NCBI RefSeq assembly: GCF_001591145.1
Contig: NZ_BCUF01000026.1
Span: forward strand, 17,959-81,958
Direction: 5' to 3'
DNA length: 64,000 nt
DNA from: Vibrio harveyi NBRC 15634 = ATCC 14126 = KCTC 12724
GTDB lineage: Bacteria; Pseudomonadota; Gammaproteobacteria; Enterobacterales; Vibrionaceae
Positions 7,967-17,547 of this stretch are shown one piece after another. The position numbers and the translations under genes were made by a program. A model generated the notes under the pieces. It had not been told where the DNA came from. It searched no databases and saw only the letters and a list, made by a program, of their open reading frames with translations. Position 1 is the first letter of the stretch. Each line of letters starts with the position of its first letter.

Positions 7967-9613
7967 ATGACCGGTGCAGAACTAGTCGTAGCCGCTTTAA
8001 GGCAACAAGGCATCGAAACGGTGTTTGGGTATCCGGGTGGAGCCATCATGCCGATCTACGATGCCTTGTATGACGGAGGTGTGGAACACATCTTATGTCG
8101 TCATGAACAAGGGGCTGCCATGGCCGCCATAGGGATGGCCCGCGCAACACAAGACGTTGCGGTTTGTATGGCAACTTCCGGACCAGGAGCCACCAACCTT
8201 GTTACTGGTCTTGCCGATGCCTTTCTCGATTCCGTTCCTCTAGTAGCCATCACAGGTCAGGTTGCTAGCTCTCATATCGGTACCGATGCATTCCAAGAAA
8301 TGGATGTGATTGGTATGTCCCTAGCTTGTACCAAACACAGCTACCTAGTGACCGACATTGAAGACCTTGCTCCAACACTTGCCGAAGCGTTCGAAGTTGC
8401 AAAAACAGGTCGACCAGGTCCAGTGATTGTCGATATCGCCAAAGACGTTCAGCTTGCCCAAGCACCCACAGAACTTCTGCCTCCTTTTGTTCCACCAGCC
8501 CCTCCATTAGCAAGTGACGCCGATATCCAGCGCGCACAAGAAGTACTTGCCGCTTCAACTCGCCCAGTTTTATACGTCGGCGGTGGTGTACAGATTGCCA
8601 AAGCGACAGATGCAGTACGCGAGTTTCTACGGTTAAACCCAATGCCAGCGGTCAGCACGCTGAAAGGCTTGGGCACCATTGAACGTCATGACCCACACTA
8701 TTTAGGTATGCTGGGTATGCACGGCACTAAAGCTGCGAACCTAGTAGTTCAAGAATCTGACCTTTTGATTGTGGTTGGGGCTCGTTTTGATGATCGTGTG
8801 ACGGGCAAACTCGATACCTTTGCGCCGCATGCCAAAGTGATTCATATCGATATCGATGCAGCCGAAATTCACAAGCTTCGCCATGCTAATGCACCACTTC
8901 GCGGTGAAATCAGCAAGATTCTTCCTCAACTAGAACTGACTCAAGATATCTCCCCTTGGGTGCATCACAGCGAAAGTCTGCGTAGCGGATTCAAATGGCG
9001 TTACGACCACCCAGGCGAGTTGATCTACGCACCGCTACTACTCAAACAACTGTCTGACATGATGCCGGATAGCTCAATTGTGTCGACCGACGTCGGTCAG
9101 CACCAGATGTGGGCAGCACAACATATCCAACCACGCGATCCGCAAAACTTCATCACTTCGGCCGGTCTTGGCACCATGGGTTTTGGTCTGCCAGCCGCAA
9201 TGGGTGCCGCGGTCGCACGTCCTGATGATCAGTCTATCCTTATTACAGGTGACGGTTCATTTATGATGAACGTGCAGGAGTTGGGCACGCTAAAGCGTCG
9301 TCAGATTCCAGTGAAGATAGTCCTTCTTAACAACCAACGTCTTGGCATGGTTCGCCAATGGCAGTCGCTATTCTTCGACGGTCGTCATAGCGAAACCATT
9401 CTTGATGACAACCCAGATTTCGTGATGCTTGCAAAAGCCTTCGATATCCCGGGCAAGACCATCACCAAGAAAGAAGAAGTCGAACCGGCTCTCAAAGAGA
9501 TGCTAGAAAGTAAGACTTCTTACATGCTTCACGTTTTAATCGATGAGGAAGAAAACGTGTGGCCACTTGTACCGCCAGGTGCATCAAATAGTGACATGTT
9601 GGAAAACACTTAA
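7967..9613 (+). CDS. ilvG: Acetolactate synthase II, large (catalytic) subunit
   Basis: Thiamine-diphosphate enzyme making 2-acetolactate from pyruvate, or 2-aceto-2-hydroxybutyrate from pyruvate and 2-oxobutyrate, the first common step to valine, leucine and isoleucine. The 548 residues are full length and uninterrupted, unlike the frameshifted gene of E. coli K-12. Seen are the N-terminal TPP site with the catalytic Glu in RHEQGAAMAA near residue 48, the central FAD-binding-type domain, and the C-terminal GDGSFMMNVQEL TPP/Mg motif near residue 428. A very strong ribosome-binding site (AAAGGAGG) stands just ahead. First structural gene of ilvGMEDA, expressed past the attenuator. Confidence 0.96.
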   Translation: MTGAELVVAALRQQGIETVFGYPGGAIMPIYDALYDGGVEHILCRHEQGAAMAAIGMARATQDVAVCMATSGPGATNLVTGLADAFLDSVPLVAITGQVASSHIGTDAFQEMDVIGMSLACTKHSYLVTDIEDLAPTLAEAFEVAKTGRPGPVIVDIAKDVQLAQAPTELLPPFVPPAPPLASDADIQRAQEVLAASTRPVLYVGGGVQIAKATDAVREFLRLNPMPAVSTLKGLGTIERHDPHYLGMLGMHGTKAANLVVQESDLLIVVGARFDDRVTGKLDTFAPHAKVIHIDIDAAEIHKLRHANAPLRGEISKILPQLELTQDISPWVHHSESLRSGFKWRYDHPGELIYAPLLLKQLSDMMPDSSIVSTDVGQHQMWAAQHIQPRDPQNFITSAGLGTMGFGLPAAMGAAVARPDDQSILITGDGSFMMNVQELGTLKRRQIPVKIVLLNNQRLGMVRQWQSLFFDGRHSETILDDNPDFVMLAKAFDIPGKTITKKEEVEPALKEMLESKTSYMLHVLIDEEENVWPLVPPGASNSDMLENT

Positions 9614-9624
9614 GAGGCAATCAC

Positions 9625-9909
9625 ATGGACAGATATTTACTCGACATCAAAGCCGACGACAAACCGGTACTGTTAGAGCGCGTTCTTCGTGTGATTCGTC
9701 ACCGAGGCTTTGTGATCAAACAAGTCGCAGCTACCCAAAACCATGAAAGCAAAGTAGCCAGCGTAGAGATCATCGTCGACAGCGATCGACCTATCTCGTT
9801 CTTGGTCAATCAAATTGAGAAGTTGTGGGATATTCGTACCGTAGAAGTACTTAAGATCCGCAACGATGAACTCCCAAATCACAACTTACAACAACACGTA
9901 AGTGCATAA
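9625..9909 (+). CDS. ilvM: Acetolactate synthase II, small (regulatory) subunit
   Basis: A 94-residue ACT-domain subunit that stabilises IlvG and completes the holoenzyme. It starts MDRYLLDIKADDKPVLLERVLRVIRHRGF, the beta-alpha layout of a single ACT domain. E. coli IlvM is a little shorter (87 residues) and the extra residues are at the C-terminus. The gene lies 11 bp after ilvG with ribosome-binding sequence AAGAGG and 12 bp before ilvE, so it is translated from the same mRNA. The IlvGM isozyme is generally insensitive to valine. Confidence 0.93.
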   Translation: MDRYLLDIKADDKPVLLERVLRVIRHRGFVIKQVAATQNHESKVASVEIIVDSDRPISFLVNQIEKLWDIRTVEVLKIRNDELPNHNLQQHVSA

Positions 9910-9921
9910 GGAAGGCAATAA

Positions 9922-10860
9922 ATGGCAACGAAAACTGCAGATTACATTTGGTTTAATGGCGAGATGCTCCCGTGGGCTGAAGCGAACGTTCACGTTCTTA
10001 CTCACGCAATGCATTACGGCACCTCTGTTTTTGAAGGCGTACGCTGTTACAACACGCCAAAAGGACCAATTGTCTTCCGTCACCGTGAACATGCGCAACG
10101 TCTAAAAGATTCAGCCAAGATTTACCGCTTCCCGATTCCATACTCTGTGGAAGAAATTATGGAAGCAACACGTGAAACCCTTCGCCAGAACAAGCTCGAC
10201 AGTGCTTACATTCGTCCATTGGGCTTTGTGGGCAATGTTGGCTTGGGTGTTTGCCCGCCTGTTGGCACTGAAATGGATCTGATCATTGCGGCTTTCCCTT
10301 GGGGGTCTTACCTAGGTGAAGAAGCGTTAGAGAAAGGTGTTGATGCGATGATTTCAAGCTGGAACCGTGCAGCACCAAATACTATCCCTACCGCAGCGAA
10401 AGCAGGTGGTAACTACCTATCTTCACTGCTCGTTGGCGGTGAAGCTCGTCGTCACGGTTATGATGAAGGCATCGCTCTCAGCGTAGATGGTTACTTATCG
10501 GAAGGCGCAGGTGAAAACATCTTTGTTATCAAAGATGGCGTCATCACAACACCACCAGCAACCAGCGCTATTCTGCCAGGCATCACTCGCGATTCAATCA
10601 TGACCATTGCGCGTGATAAAGGCTATGAAGTTCGTGAAGCAAACATTGCTCGTGAAGCCCTTTACCTTGCTGACGAAGTCTTCATGACAGGCACAGCCGC
10701 TGAAGTCGTGCCTGTTGCAACCATCGACAAAATTGAAGTAGGCAGCGGTAAGCGCGGTCCTATCACCAAAGAACTACAAGCGGCCTATTTCGGCCTATTT
10801 AACGGCACCACGGAAGATAAGTGGGGCTGGTTAGACTATGTGTACCCAGAACAGAAGTAA
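9922..10860 (+). CDS. ilvE: Branched-chain amino acid aminotransferase
   Basis: PLP enzyme of fold type IV that exchanges the amino group between glutamate and the 2-oxo acids of valine, leucine and isoleucine. The 312-residue protein starts MATKTADYIWFNGEMLPW. The PLP lysine is in the segment TAAKAGGNY near residue 164, and the EGAGENIF motif near residue 197 is conserved. E. coli IlvE has 309 residues. Position three of the ilv operon, followed 13 bp later by ilvD. The genes ilvC and leuABCD are not in the window, so the pathway depends on genes elsewhere. Confidence 0.96.
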   Translation: MATKTADYIWFNGEMLPWAEANVHVLTHAMHYGTSVFEGVRCYNTPKGPIVFRHREHAQRLKDSAKIYRFPIPYSVEEIMEATRETLRQNKLDSAYIRPLGFVGNVGLGVCPPVGTEMDLIIAAFPWGSYLGEEALEKGVDAMISSWNRAAPNTIPTAAKAGGNYLSSLLVGGEARRHGYDEGIALSVDGYLSEGAGENIFVIKDGVITTPPATSAILPGITRDSIMTIARDKGYEVREANIAREALYLADEVFMTGTAAEVVPVATIDKIEVGSGKRGPITKELQAAYFGLFNGTTEDKWGWLDYVYPEQK

Positions 10861-10873
10861 GAAGGATTAGGAA

Positions 10874-12715
10874 ATGCCAAAATATAGATCAGCAACCACC
10901 ACACATGGTCGTAACATGGCGGGAGCACGTGCATTGTGGCGTGCCACTGGCGTCAAAGAAGAAGACTTCGGTAAACCAATCATCGCAGTAGTAAACTCAT
11001 TTACTCAGTTTGTTCCGGGTCACGTACACCTGAAAGATATGGGTCAGCTTGTAGCACGCGAAATCGAAAAAGCTGGCGGTATCGCAAAAGAATTCAACAC
11101 CATCGCCGTTGATGATGGTATCGCAATGGGTCACGGTGGCATGCTGTACTCATTGCCTTCACGCGAACTGATCGCAGACTCCGTTGAGTACATGGTAAAC
11201 GCACACTGTGCCGATGCTATGGTGTGTATCTCTAACTGTGACAAAATCACTCCGGGAATGTTGATGGCATCAATGCGTCTCAACATTCCTGTTATCTTTG
11301 TTTCTGGTGGTCCAATGGAAGCGGGTAAAACCAAGCTTTCCGATCAGATCATCAAGCTAGACCTTGTTGATGCAATGATCCAGGGCGCAGATCCAAAAGT
11401 TTCTGATGAGCAAAGCGAACAGATCGAGCGCAGTGCATGCCCAACGTGTGGATCGTGTTCAGGCATGTTTACCGCAAACTCGATGAACTGTTTAACTGAA
11501 GCACTCGGTCTTTCTCAGCCAGGCAACGGTTCTATGTTGGCGACTCACGCAGACCGTGAACAGCTATTCCTTAACGCGGGTCGACGTATTGTTGAACTGA
11601 CTCGTCGTTACTACGAGCAAGATGACGAATCCGCATTGCCACGCAACATCGCAACCTTTGATGCCTTTGAAAATGCTATGGCACTGGACATCGCTATGGG
11701 TGGCTCAACTAATACGATTTTGCACTTATTGGCAGCAGCGCAAGAAGGCGAAGTCGATTTTGATATGGAAGATATCGATCGCCTGTCTCGCCAAGTACCG
11801 CACCTGTGTAAAGTCGCACCGTCCACTCAGAAATATCACATGGAAGACGTGCACCGCGCTGGTGGTGTAATGGCTATCCTTGGTGAGCTTGACCGTGCCG
11901 GTCTACTGCACAATGATGCGCGCACCGTACTTGGTCTTTCCATGAAAGAGCAGCTCGCAAGATACGACATCATCCAAACTGAAGACGAAGAAGTACTCAA
12001 GTTCTACCGCGCAGGTCCTGCAGGTATTCGTACTACACAAGCATTCTCACAAGATTGTCGCTGGGATCGACTTGATGATGACCGCGCTGAAGGTTGTATT
12101 CGTGCCAAAGACAATGCTTTCAGCCAAGAAGGTGGTCTAGCTGTTCTATCTGGCAATATCGCACTTGATGGCTGTATCGTTAAGACCGCTGGCGTTGATG
12201 AAAGCATTCTTAAGTTCACTGGTCCTGCCGTGGTTTTCGAGAGCCAAGAAGACGCCGTTGAAGGCATCTTAGGCGGAAAAGTTAAAGCGGGCGACGCGGT
12301 AATTATCCGCTACGAAGGCCCTAAAGGTGGTCCGGGCATGCAAGAAATGCTGTACCCAACCACTTACTTGAAATCGATGGGACTCGGTAAAGAGTGTGCA
12401 CTTCTGACTGACGGTCGCTTCTCTGGTGGTACATCAGGTCTGTCTATAGGTCACGCCTCTCCTGAAGCGGCAAATGGTGGTGCGATTGGTCTGGTAAAAG
12501 AAGGCGATATGATCGCAATTGATATTCCAAACCGTTCAATTTCACTCCAAGTATCTGAACAAGAGCTTGCTGAGCGACGTGCAAAACAAGACGAACTAGG
12601 CTGGAAACCTGTTGACCGCCAACGTGAAGTTTCATTTGCACTCAAAGCTTACGCAAGTATGGCAACCAGTGCTGACAAAGGTGCAGTACGAGACAAATCT
12701 AAGCTCGAGGGCTAG
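10874..12715 (+). CDS. ilvD: Dihydroxy-acid dehydratase
   Basis: Iron-sulfur dehydratase that converts 2,3-dihydroxy-3-methylbutanoate and the isoleucine homologue to the 2-oxo acids. 613 residues, close to E. coli (616). Cluster-ligand cysteines are seen in CISNCDK near residue 122 and CPTCGSCSGMFTANSMNC near residue 195, with the KITPGM segment in between. The C-terminal GRFSGGTSGLSIGHASPEA motif, which contributes the catalytic serine, is intact. The gene ends four bases before the ilvA start, so the two are probably translationally coupled. The cluster makes it a known target of oxidative damage. Confidence 0.97.
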   Translation: MPKYRSATTTHGRNMAGARALWRATGVKEEDFGKPIIAVVNSFTQFVPGHVHLKDMGQLVAREIEKAGGIAKEFNTIAVDDGIAMGHGGMLYSLPSRELIADSVEYMVNAHCADAMVCISNCDKITPGMLMASMRLNIPVIFVSGGPMEAGKTKLSDQIIKLDLVDAMIQGADPKVSDEQSEQIERSACPTCGSCSGMFTANSMNCLTEALGLSQPGNGSMLATHADREQLFLNAGRRIVELTRRYYEQDDESALPRNIATFDAFENAMALDIAMGGSTNTILHLLAAAQEGEVDFDMEDIDRLSRQVPHLCKVAPSTQKYHMEDVHRAGGVMAILGELDRAGLLHNDARTVLGLSMKEQLARYDIIQTEDEEVLKFYRAGPAGIRTTQAFSQDCRWDRLDDDRAEGCIRAKDNAFSQEGGLAVLSGNIALDGCIVKTAGVDESILKFTGPAVVFESQEDAVEGILGGKVKAGDAVIIRYEGPKGGPGMQEMLYPTTYLKSMGLGKECALLTDGRFSGGTSGLSIGHASPEAANGGAIGLVKEGDMIAIDIPNRSISLQVSEQELAERRAKQDELGWKPVDRQREVSFALKAYASMATSADKGAVRDKSKLEG

Positions 12716-12719
12716 CTTT

Positions 12720-14267
12720 ATGAGTCAACCCTTTCCCTTAAAACAGGAAAACCAATCTGGTGCAGATTATCTGCGCCAGATCTTGCGAGCTCCTGTGTAT
12801 GAAGTTGCGACAGTCACCCCATTGCAAGAAATGCCTCGCCTTGCTGCACGCATTGGTAACAATGTGCAAATCAAGCGCGAAGATCGCCAGCCCGTGCACT
12901 CGTTCAAACTGCGCGGTGCTTACAACATGGTGGCAAGCCTGTCTGAAGCACAGAAAGCCGCTGGTGTCATTGCTGCATCCGCAGGTAATCACGCCCAAGG
13001 CATGGCGCTTTCGGGTACAAAGCTAGGCATAAAAACCACCATCGTGATGCCAAAAACCACACCAGATATCAAAGTCGATGCTGTACGCGGGTTTGGTGGC
13101 AACGTGGTGCTGCATGGCAGTAATTTTGATGAAGCAAAAGCGGAAGCTGAGCGCCTATCCGAGTTAAACGGTTATACCTTTGTCCCACCATTCGATCATC
13201 CACTGGTGATTGCAGGTCAAGGTACTATCGGCATGGAAATGCTGCAGCAAAATGGTCACCTAGATTACATTTTCGTACCTGTTGGTGGTGGCGGTTTAGC
13301 CGCAGGCGTAGCGGTGCTTGTGAAGCAGTTGATGCCAGAAATCAAAGTAATTGCGGTCGAGCCAGAAGACTCTTCATGCTTAAAAGCAGCTTTGGATGCT
13401 GGTGAGCCAGTCGTACTAGACCAAGTCAGTATGTTTGCCGATGGCGTCGCAGTAAAGCGCATTGGTGAAGAGACGTTTCGTCTGTGCCAAAAGTACATTG
13501 ATGGGCATATCGCAGTCTCCAGTGATGAAATCTGCGCTGCTGTGAAAGACATCTTTGAAGATACTCGTGCTATCGCAGAACCTTCCGGCGCACTTGCTCT
13601 AGCGGGCTTAAAGAAGTTTGCTGAGCAAAACAAACTCGAAGGCAAAAATCTAGGCACCGTACTGTCAGGCGCCAACACCAACTTCCATGGTTTGCGTTAT
13701 GTTTCTGAACGCTGCGAGCTTGGTGAGAAACGTGAAGGTCTGCTTGCGGTCACCATTCCTGAGCGTCAAGGTGCCTTCTTTGAGTTCTGTAACCTCATTG
13801 GCGGTCGTGCCGTAACGGAGTTTAACTATCGTTACAACGATGACGCACTGGCGAATATCTTTGTCGGTGTGCGTTTGCAAGGCGGTCAGGAAGAACTAGA
13901 AAACATCATCCATGACTTGCGTGATGGTGGTTACCCTGTGGTTGACCTCTCTGATGATGAAATGGCGAAACTGCACGTACGCTATATGATTGGTGGTAAA
14001 CCATCTAAGCCACTCAAAGAACGCCTCTACAGCTTTGAGTTTCCAGAATATCCGGGAGCGCTACTGAAGTTCTTGAGTACACTCGGTACCCATTGGAATA
14101 TCAGCTTGTTCAACTACCGTAACCACGGAGCTGACTACGGACGCGTTTTATGTGGTTTCGAGTTAGATGAAAGCGATTTAGCTCAGTTTTCTGCGCATTT
14201 GCGCGAACTTGGCTATCAATGCAAAGACGAAACAGATAACCCGTCTTACAAGTTTTTCTTGTCTTAG
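12720..14267 (+). CDS. ilvA: Threonine deaminase (threonine ammonia-lyase, biosynthetic)
   Basis: PLP enzyme that deaminates threonine to 2-oxobutyrate, the committed step of isoleucine synthesis; allosterically inhibited by isoleucine. The start at 12720 (MSQPFPLKQ) gives 515 residues, matching the E. coli enzyme; a longer in-frame extension reaching back into ilvD is not credible. The PLP lysine is in VHSFKLRGAYNM near residue 60, the phosphate-binding glycine loop VGGGGL near residue 190, and two ACT-like regulatory domains fill the last 190 residues. Last gene of ilvGMEDA, closed by a strong terminator. Confidence 0.96.
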   Translation: MSQPFPLKQENQSGADYLRQILRAPVYEVATVTPLQEMPRLAARIGNNVQIKREDRQPVHSFKLRGAYNMVASLSEAQKAAGVIAASAGNHAQGMALSGTKLGIKTTIVMPKTTPDIKVDAVRGFGGNVVLHGSNFDEAKAEAERLSELNGYTFVPPFDHPLVIAGQGTIGMEMLQQNGHLDYIFVPVGGGGLAAGVAVLVKQLMPEIKVIAVEPEDSSCLKAALDAGEPVVLDQVSMFADGVAVKRIGEETFRLCQKYIDGHIAVSSDEICAAVKDIFEDTRAIAEPSGALALAGLKKFAEQNKLEGKNLGTVLSGANTNFHGLRYVSERCELGEKREGLLAVTIPERQGAFFEFCNLIGGRAVTEFNYRYNDDALANIFVGVRLQGGQEELENIIHDLRDGGYPVVDLSDDEMAKLHVRYMIGGKPSKPLKERLYSFEFPEYPGALLKFLSTLGTHWNISLFNYRNHGADYGRVLCGFELDESDLAQFSAHLRELGYQCKDETDNPSYKFFLS

Positions 14268-14273
14268 AGCCGC

Positions 14274-14304
14274 CAAAGCCACTTTCCTTGAAAGTGGCTT
14301 TTTG
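14274..14304. terminator. Terminator of the ilv operon
   Basis: AAAGCCACTTTC (14275-14286) pairs with GAAAGTGGCTTT (14290-14301) across a CTT loop, followed by more T. It sits between convergent ilvA and punR and may serve both. Confidence 0.88.
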
Positions 14305-15207
14305 TTAGTACTGCAGCCAATCCTGATGCAGTTTATTTGGTGTGCCTAAGTAATCCACCATCCATTGAATCAACTTGTGATTGTCATCTTTACGCCACAC
14401 CAAACAACATTGGCTCAACGGTTTATCATCCTCCAGGACTTTTTCCACCAGCACACCATCGTGGATCAGTGGCATGGCAATATGGCGCGGCATGTAACCG
14501 ACTCCTACTCCATTCTTCAGACATTCGATCGCGCTATACCAATTAGGTAACAGCAGACGACGCTGTTTCGGATAATGACCAGTATGACGTTTTGGCAGCA
14601 CGTTCGAGGTATCATCGAGACAGATCGCCGGAAATTGACTCACAAACTCTTCTGTCAGGACTTGCTGGCGAACACAAGGGTGCGCAGGTGACATAACAAA
14701 TGCCCAATCCAATACCCCCATGTCTTTTACTTCAAAATCACCCCCAACTGGAATCGCTGACGTTGCACCGACGACAATATCAGCACGCCCTTGGGCAATC
14801 GCTTCCCATGAGCCGTTAAACACTTCCATGTTGATTTGCAGCTCAGCAAATTCAAACTCACGATAAAAATCTTCAACCAAAGGCTTAAGCTTATCGAGTT
14901 TAACCACGTTATCCAGTGTGAGCTTCAATGTTGACTGCCAACCATGTGCCGCGCGGCGAGTTTGCGCTTTCACTTCAGCCATTTGTCGTAGCATTAAACG
15001 CGCTTCTTCAATGAACAACTCTCCAGCTGGTGTCAGTTCCACTTTTCTCGGTAATCGACGGAACAACACTACATCGAGATCTTGCTCTACTTGACGAACA
15101 CCGTAGCTGATCGCAGAAGGGACTTTATGCAGCACTTCAGCAGCCGCAGTAAAACTGCCCAATCGAGCAACGGTATCGAGCATTTCCAGTGAAGACTTGG
15201 AGAACAT
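14305..15207 (-). CDS. punR: LysR-type regulator PunR (YdhB-like)
   Basis: Transcription activator of the LysR family. The 300-residue protein has an N-terminal winged helix-turn-helix (start MFSKSSLEMLDTVARLGSFTAAAEVLHKVPSAISYGVRQ) and a type-2 periplasmic-binding-like effector domain from about residue 90. It resembles E. coli PunR (YdhB) through the protein, including VFNGSWEAI and SAIPVGG. It is divergent from an MFS gene that resembles E. coli PunC (YdhC), the purine nucleoside transporter that PunR activates. Function is therefore inferred by family and conserved pairing: control of purine nucleoside uptake. Confidence 0.85.
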   Translation of the reverse strand: MFSKSSLEMLDTVARLGSFTAAAEVLHKVPSAISYGVRQVEQDLDVVLFRRLPRKVELTPAGELFIEEARLMLRQMAEVKAQTRRAAHGWQSTLKLTLDNVVKLDKLKPLVEDFYREFEFAELQINMEVFNGSWEAIAQGRADIVVGATSAIPVGGDFEVKDMGVLDWAFVMSPAHPCVRQQVLTEEFVSQFPAICLDDTSNVLPKRHTGHYPKQRRLLLPNWYSAIECLKNGVGVGYMPRHIAMPLIHDGVLVEKVLEDDKPLSQCCLVWRKDDNHKLIQWMVDYLGTPNKLHQDWLQY

Positions 15208-15304
15208 GATTTCGACCTTTCAAAATTTTTGATTGATAACCAATAATTTTAGCGTTTTATTTTCTTAAAATCGAAAAATAGAATGGCGAGGTAAATAAAT
15301 CAGG

Positions 15305-15316
15305 GTTGGCGCCAAC
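15305..15316. promoter_or_regulatory. Perfect 12-bp palindrome in the punR-punC intergenic region
   Basis: GTTGGCGCCAAC lies 45 bp before the punC start in the 153-bp divergent spacer. A dyad here is a natural candidate for PunR or another regulator. Binding is inference only. Confidence 0.4.
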
Positions 15317-15360
15317 TGATATTGACTAAAAAATGATTAAATAATTTGATTGGTTGAATC

Positions 15361-16566
15361 ATGAAAATATCAAAACTACAACTCGTTTACCTTGCAGCCT
15401 TGTCTATGCTTGGCTTTATTGCGACCGATATGTACCTACCTGCGTTCAAAGCGATGGAAATCGACTTTGCAACAGGTCCAGAACAAATCGCACTTTCACT
15501 GACCGTATTTCTTGTTGGTATGGCTTTTGGTCAATTGATGTGGGGCTTGGCTTCAGACAAATTTGGACACCGTAATACACTGGCAGCTGGTTTAGTGCTG
15601 TTTACTGTTGCGTCCTTCGGTCTCGCATTCAGTGAGCAAGTGTGGCAACTATTAGCATTGCGCTTTGTTCAAGCAATTGGTGTCTGTGCCCCAGCTGTTA
15701 TTTGGCAAGCGATGGTGATCAAACGTCACTCTAGCAGTAGCCAGCAGATTTTTGCGACCATCATGCCGCTGGTGGCTCTGTCTCCAGCATTAGCACCTCA
15801 GTTAGGTGTACTGCTCGCAGATAGTTTTGGCTGGCATAGCATTTTTGTAGCGTTGACACTGATGGGCGTACTGCTTGTCGTTGCGACAATGGCGCAAAAA
15901 AATGAAAAGGCAGAAACAAAACAAACCAGCATGTCGTCTGACATCAAAGCACTTCTAGGGTCTAAAACTTACCTAGGCAACGTGTTTATGTTTGCGACGG
16001 CATCTGCAGCTTTCTTCGCTTACCTAACAGGTATGCCAGAAATCATGTCTCAACTCGGCTACGAAGCAAAAGACATCGGTTTGAGCTTTATCCCACAAAC
16101 CATTGCTTTCATAGTGGGTGGTTACCTAGGTAAAGTTGGTGTTCGCAAATTTGGTGATGAAAAAATTCTGCGTCAGTTGATCGGTTTATTCAGTGTTGCC
16201 GCGTTGCTTATCTTTGTAGCTTCGCAGTGGGAATTGACCTCCATCTGGCCAATCCTAGCGCCTTTCTGTTTGATTGCGGTAGCGAATGGTGCACTGTACC
16301 CAATCGTAGTAAACCGTGCATTGGCAAGTGCGAAGCAAAGCCCTGCAACCGCAGCTGGTTTGCAAAACAGCCTGCAAATTACCGTGAGCAGCCTATCAAG
16401 CGCGCTAGTAGCAGCGATGGCAAGCCAAGCTCAGATGGTAACGGGTGTTGCAATCATCATCTGTATGGGTGGTCTGTGGATGGGTTACATCTTGTCTAAC
16501 CGTGAATTGTCTAAACACTTCACAACTCCAGACAATGCTCGCGTAGTGAGTGAAGACGAGCTTTAG
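15361..16566 (+). CDS. punC: MFS transporter PunC (YdhC-like), purine nucleoside uptake
   Basis: Twelve-helix inner-membrane transporter of the major facilitator superfamily, DHA1 group. 401 residues. The start MKISKLQLVYLAALSMLGFIATDMYLPAF contains the D-MYLPA motif of this subfamily, the loop 2-3 motif LASDKFGHRN is near residue 65, and RFVQAIGVCAPAVIWQAMV in helix 4 closely matches E. coli PunC (YdhC). E. coli PunC takes up purine nucleosides such as adenosine and inosine; older annotations call it Bcr/CflA-like drug efflux, which is the main alternative. Divergent from its likely activator punR; ends at a bidirectional terminator. Confidence 0.85.
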   Translation: MKISKLQLVYLAALSMLGFIATDMYLPAFKAMEIDFATGPEQIALSLTVFLVGMAFGQLMWGLASDKFGHRNTLAAGLVLFTVASFGLAFSEQVWQLLALRFVQAIGVCAPAVIWQAMVIKRHSSSSQQIFATIMPLVALSPALAPQLGVLLADSFGWHSIFVALTLMGVLLVVATMAQKNEKAETKQTSMSSDIKALLGSKTYLGNVFMFATASAAFFAYLTGMPEIMSQLGYEAKDIGLSFIPQTIAFIVGGYLGKVGVRKFGDEKILRQLIGLFSVAALLIFVASQWELTSIWPILAPFCLIAVANGALYPIVVNRALASAKQSPATAAGLQNSLQITVSSLSSALVAAMASQAQMVTGVAIIICMGGLWMGYILSNRELSKHFTTPDNARVVSEDEL

Positions 16567-16591
16567 ATTCAATTCAAAGTTATCTTAAAAC

Positions 16592-16619
16592 AAAGAGCCG
16601 CTGCTGAGCGGCTCTTTTA
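16592..16619. terminator. Bidirectional terminator between punC and the ABC substrate-binding gene
   Basis: GAGCCGCT (16595-16602) pairs with AGCGGCTC (16607-16614) across GCTG, with A-rich left and T-rich right flanks. Confidence 0.88.
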
Positions 16620-16648
16620 TTCTGTATTAGTAACAATAAGCAACGAAC

Positions 16649-17425
16649 TTACATGCTCTTCAGTCCCCACTTTTCAGCGGTTTGCTCAAAGAAGCCTTGG
16701 GTTTTCTTCAACTCAACCCAATGATTGATGTAATTAATCCATACTTGATCATCTTGAGGTAGCAGCATCGCAATAGGGGTAGACTTACGAGGCTCCTTCA
16801 CCGGCACTATCGCCAGTTGCTTAAACTTGGTCACCAACGTTGCCGCTTCTACATTGGATGTTACCGATACATCAGCGCGGCGAGCTAATAATTCTTGGAA
16901 ATCACGCGCAGGCGCTTCAATCACAATATGTTGTGCAGATGGAAAGAAATCTTTGACCATCTTTTCTTGCACAGTTCCCAGCGTAGCCGCCACTTTTACA
17001 TCAGGTTTGTCAAAGTCTGCCCAATCAGAGAACTTCGCTAAGTCTTTCTTTTGTACAACAGGAACAAACGCAAGGTAGAAATACGGTTGACTATAACCCG
17101 CAACTTTCGCTCGTGACATATTCAATGATGCACTACCCGTAATATCGTATTTGTTGGCAGTAATGCCATTGACTAGCGTTTTCCAATCGGTCGCGACGTA
17201 TTCCACCTTAACACCAAGATCTTTGGCAAGCTCAGAGGTGACGTCGATATCAAAACCACGATAGCTATTGGTCGCTGGATCTTTCATCGTCATCGGATTC
17301 CAATCCCCTGTCGTCCCGACACGCAACACACCTTTATCTAAGATCTCTTGTAGACGACTTTCTGCATGAGCGACTTGAGTTATCGCAAGCAAACACATTC
17401 CTAGCGCAAGCAAAGTTTTTTTCAT
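16649..17425 (-). CDS. Periplasmic amino-acid-type substrate-binding protein (SBP_bac_3 family)
   Basis: 258-residue exported protein with a Sec signal peptide ending around THVAHA-type residues (MKKTLLALGMCLLAITQVAHA). The mature part starts ESRLQEILDKGVLRVGTTGDWNP, the usual opening of family-3 solute-binding proteins for polar amino acids; the arrangement also resembles cyclohexadienyl dehydratase PheC, which shares this fold, and I cannot exclude that activity. The ligand-recognition segment SLNMSRAKVAGYSQPY is near residue 100. It is divergent from the permease gene at 17548 across a 122-bp spacer, so the two probably work together. No ATPase gene is adjacent. Confidence 0.8.
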   Translation of the reverse strand: MKKTLLALGMCLLAITQVAHAESRLQEILDKGVLRVGTTGDWNPMTMKDPATNSYRGFDIDVTSELAKDLGVKVEYVATDWKTLVNGITANKYDITGSASLNMSRAKVAGYSQPYFYLAFVPVVQKKDLAKFSDWADFDKPDVKVAATLGTVQEKMVKDFFPSAQHIVIEAPARDFQELLARRADVSVTSNVEAATLVTKFKQLAIVPVKEPRKSTPIAMLLPQDDQVWINYINHWVELKKTQGFFEQTAEKWGLKSM

Positions 17426-17547
17426 TTTCTATTCCCTTAAAAGAATGACGGTAGGAGATATTCCCTTTAATTATTAACCATTAGTACGGCTTCATTGATA
17501 ACATAGCAGCAACAAAGGAAGTTTTTTAGTCAGTTCAGGGAGTAAAT

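Noticed and set aside
12612..12719. N-terminal extension of ilvA into ilvD
   Set aside because: The frame stays open but ilvD is coding there, the extension has no conserved residues, and ATG 12720 gives the standard length.
13265..13681. 138-codon antisense frame in ilvA
   Set aside because: Low-complexity Ser/Pro/Ala-rich translation of the wrong strand of a conserved gene.
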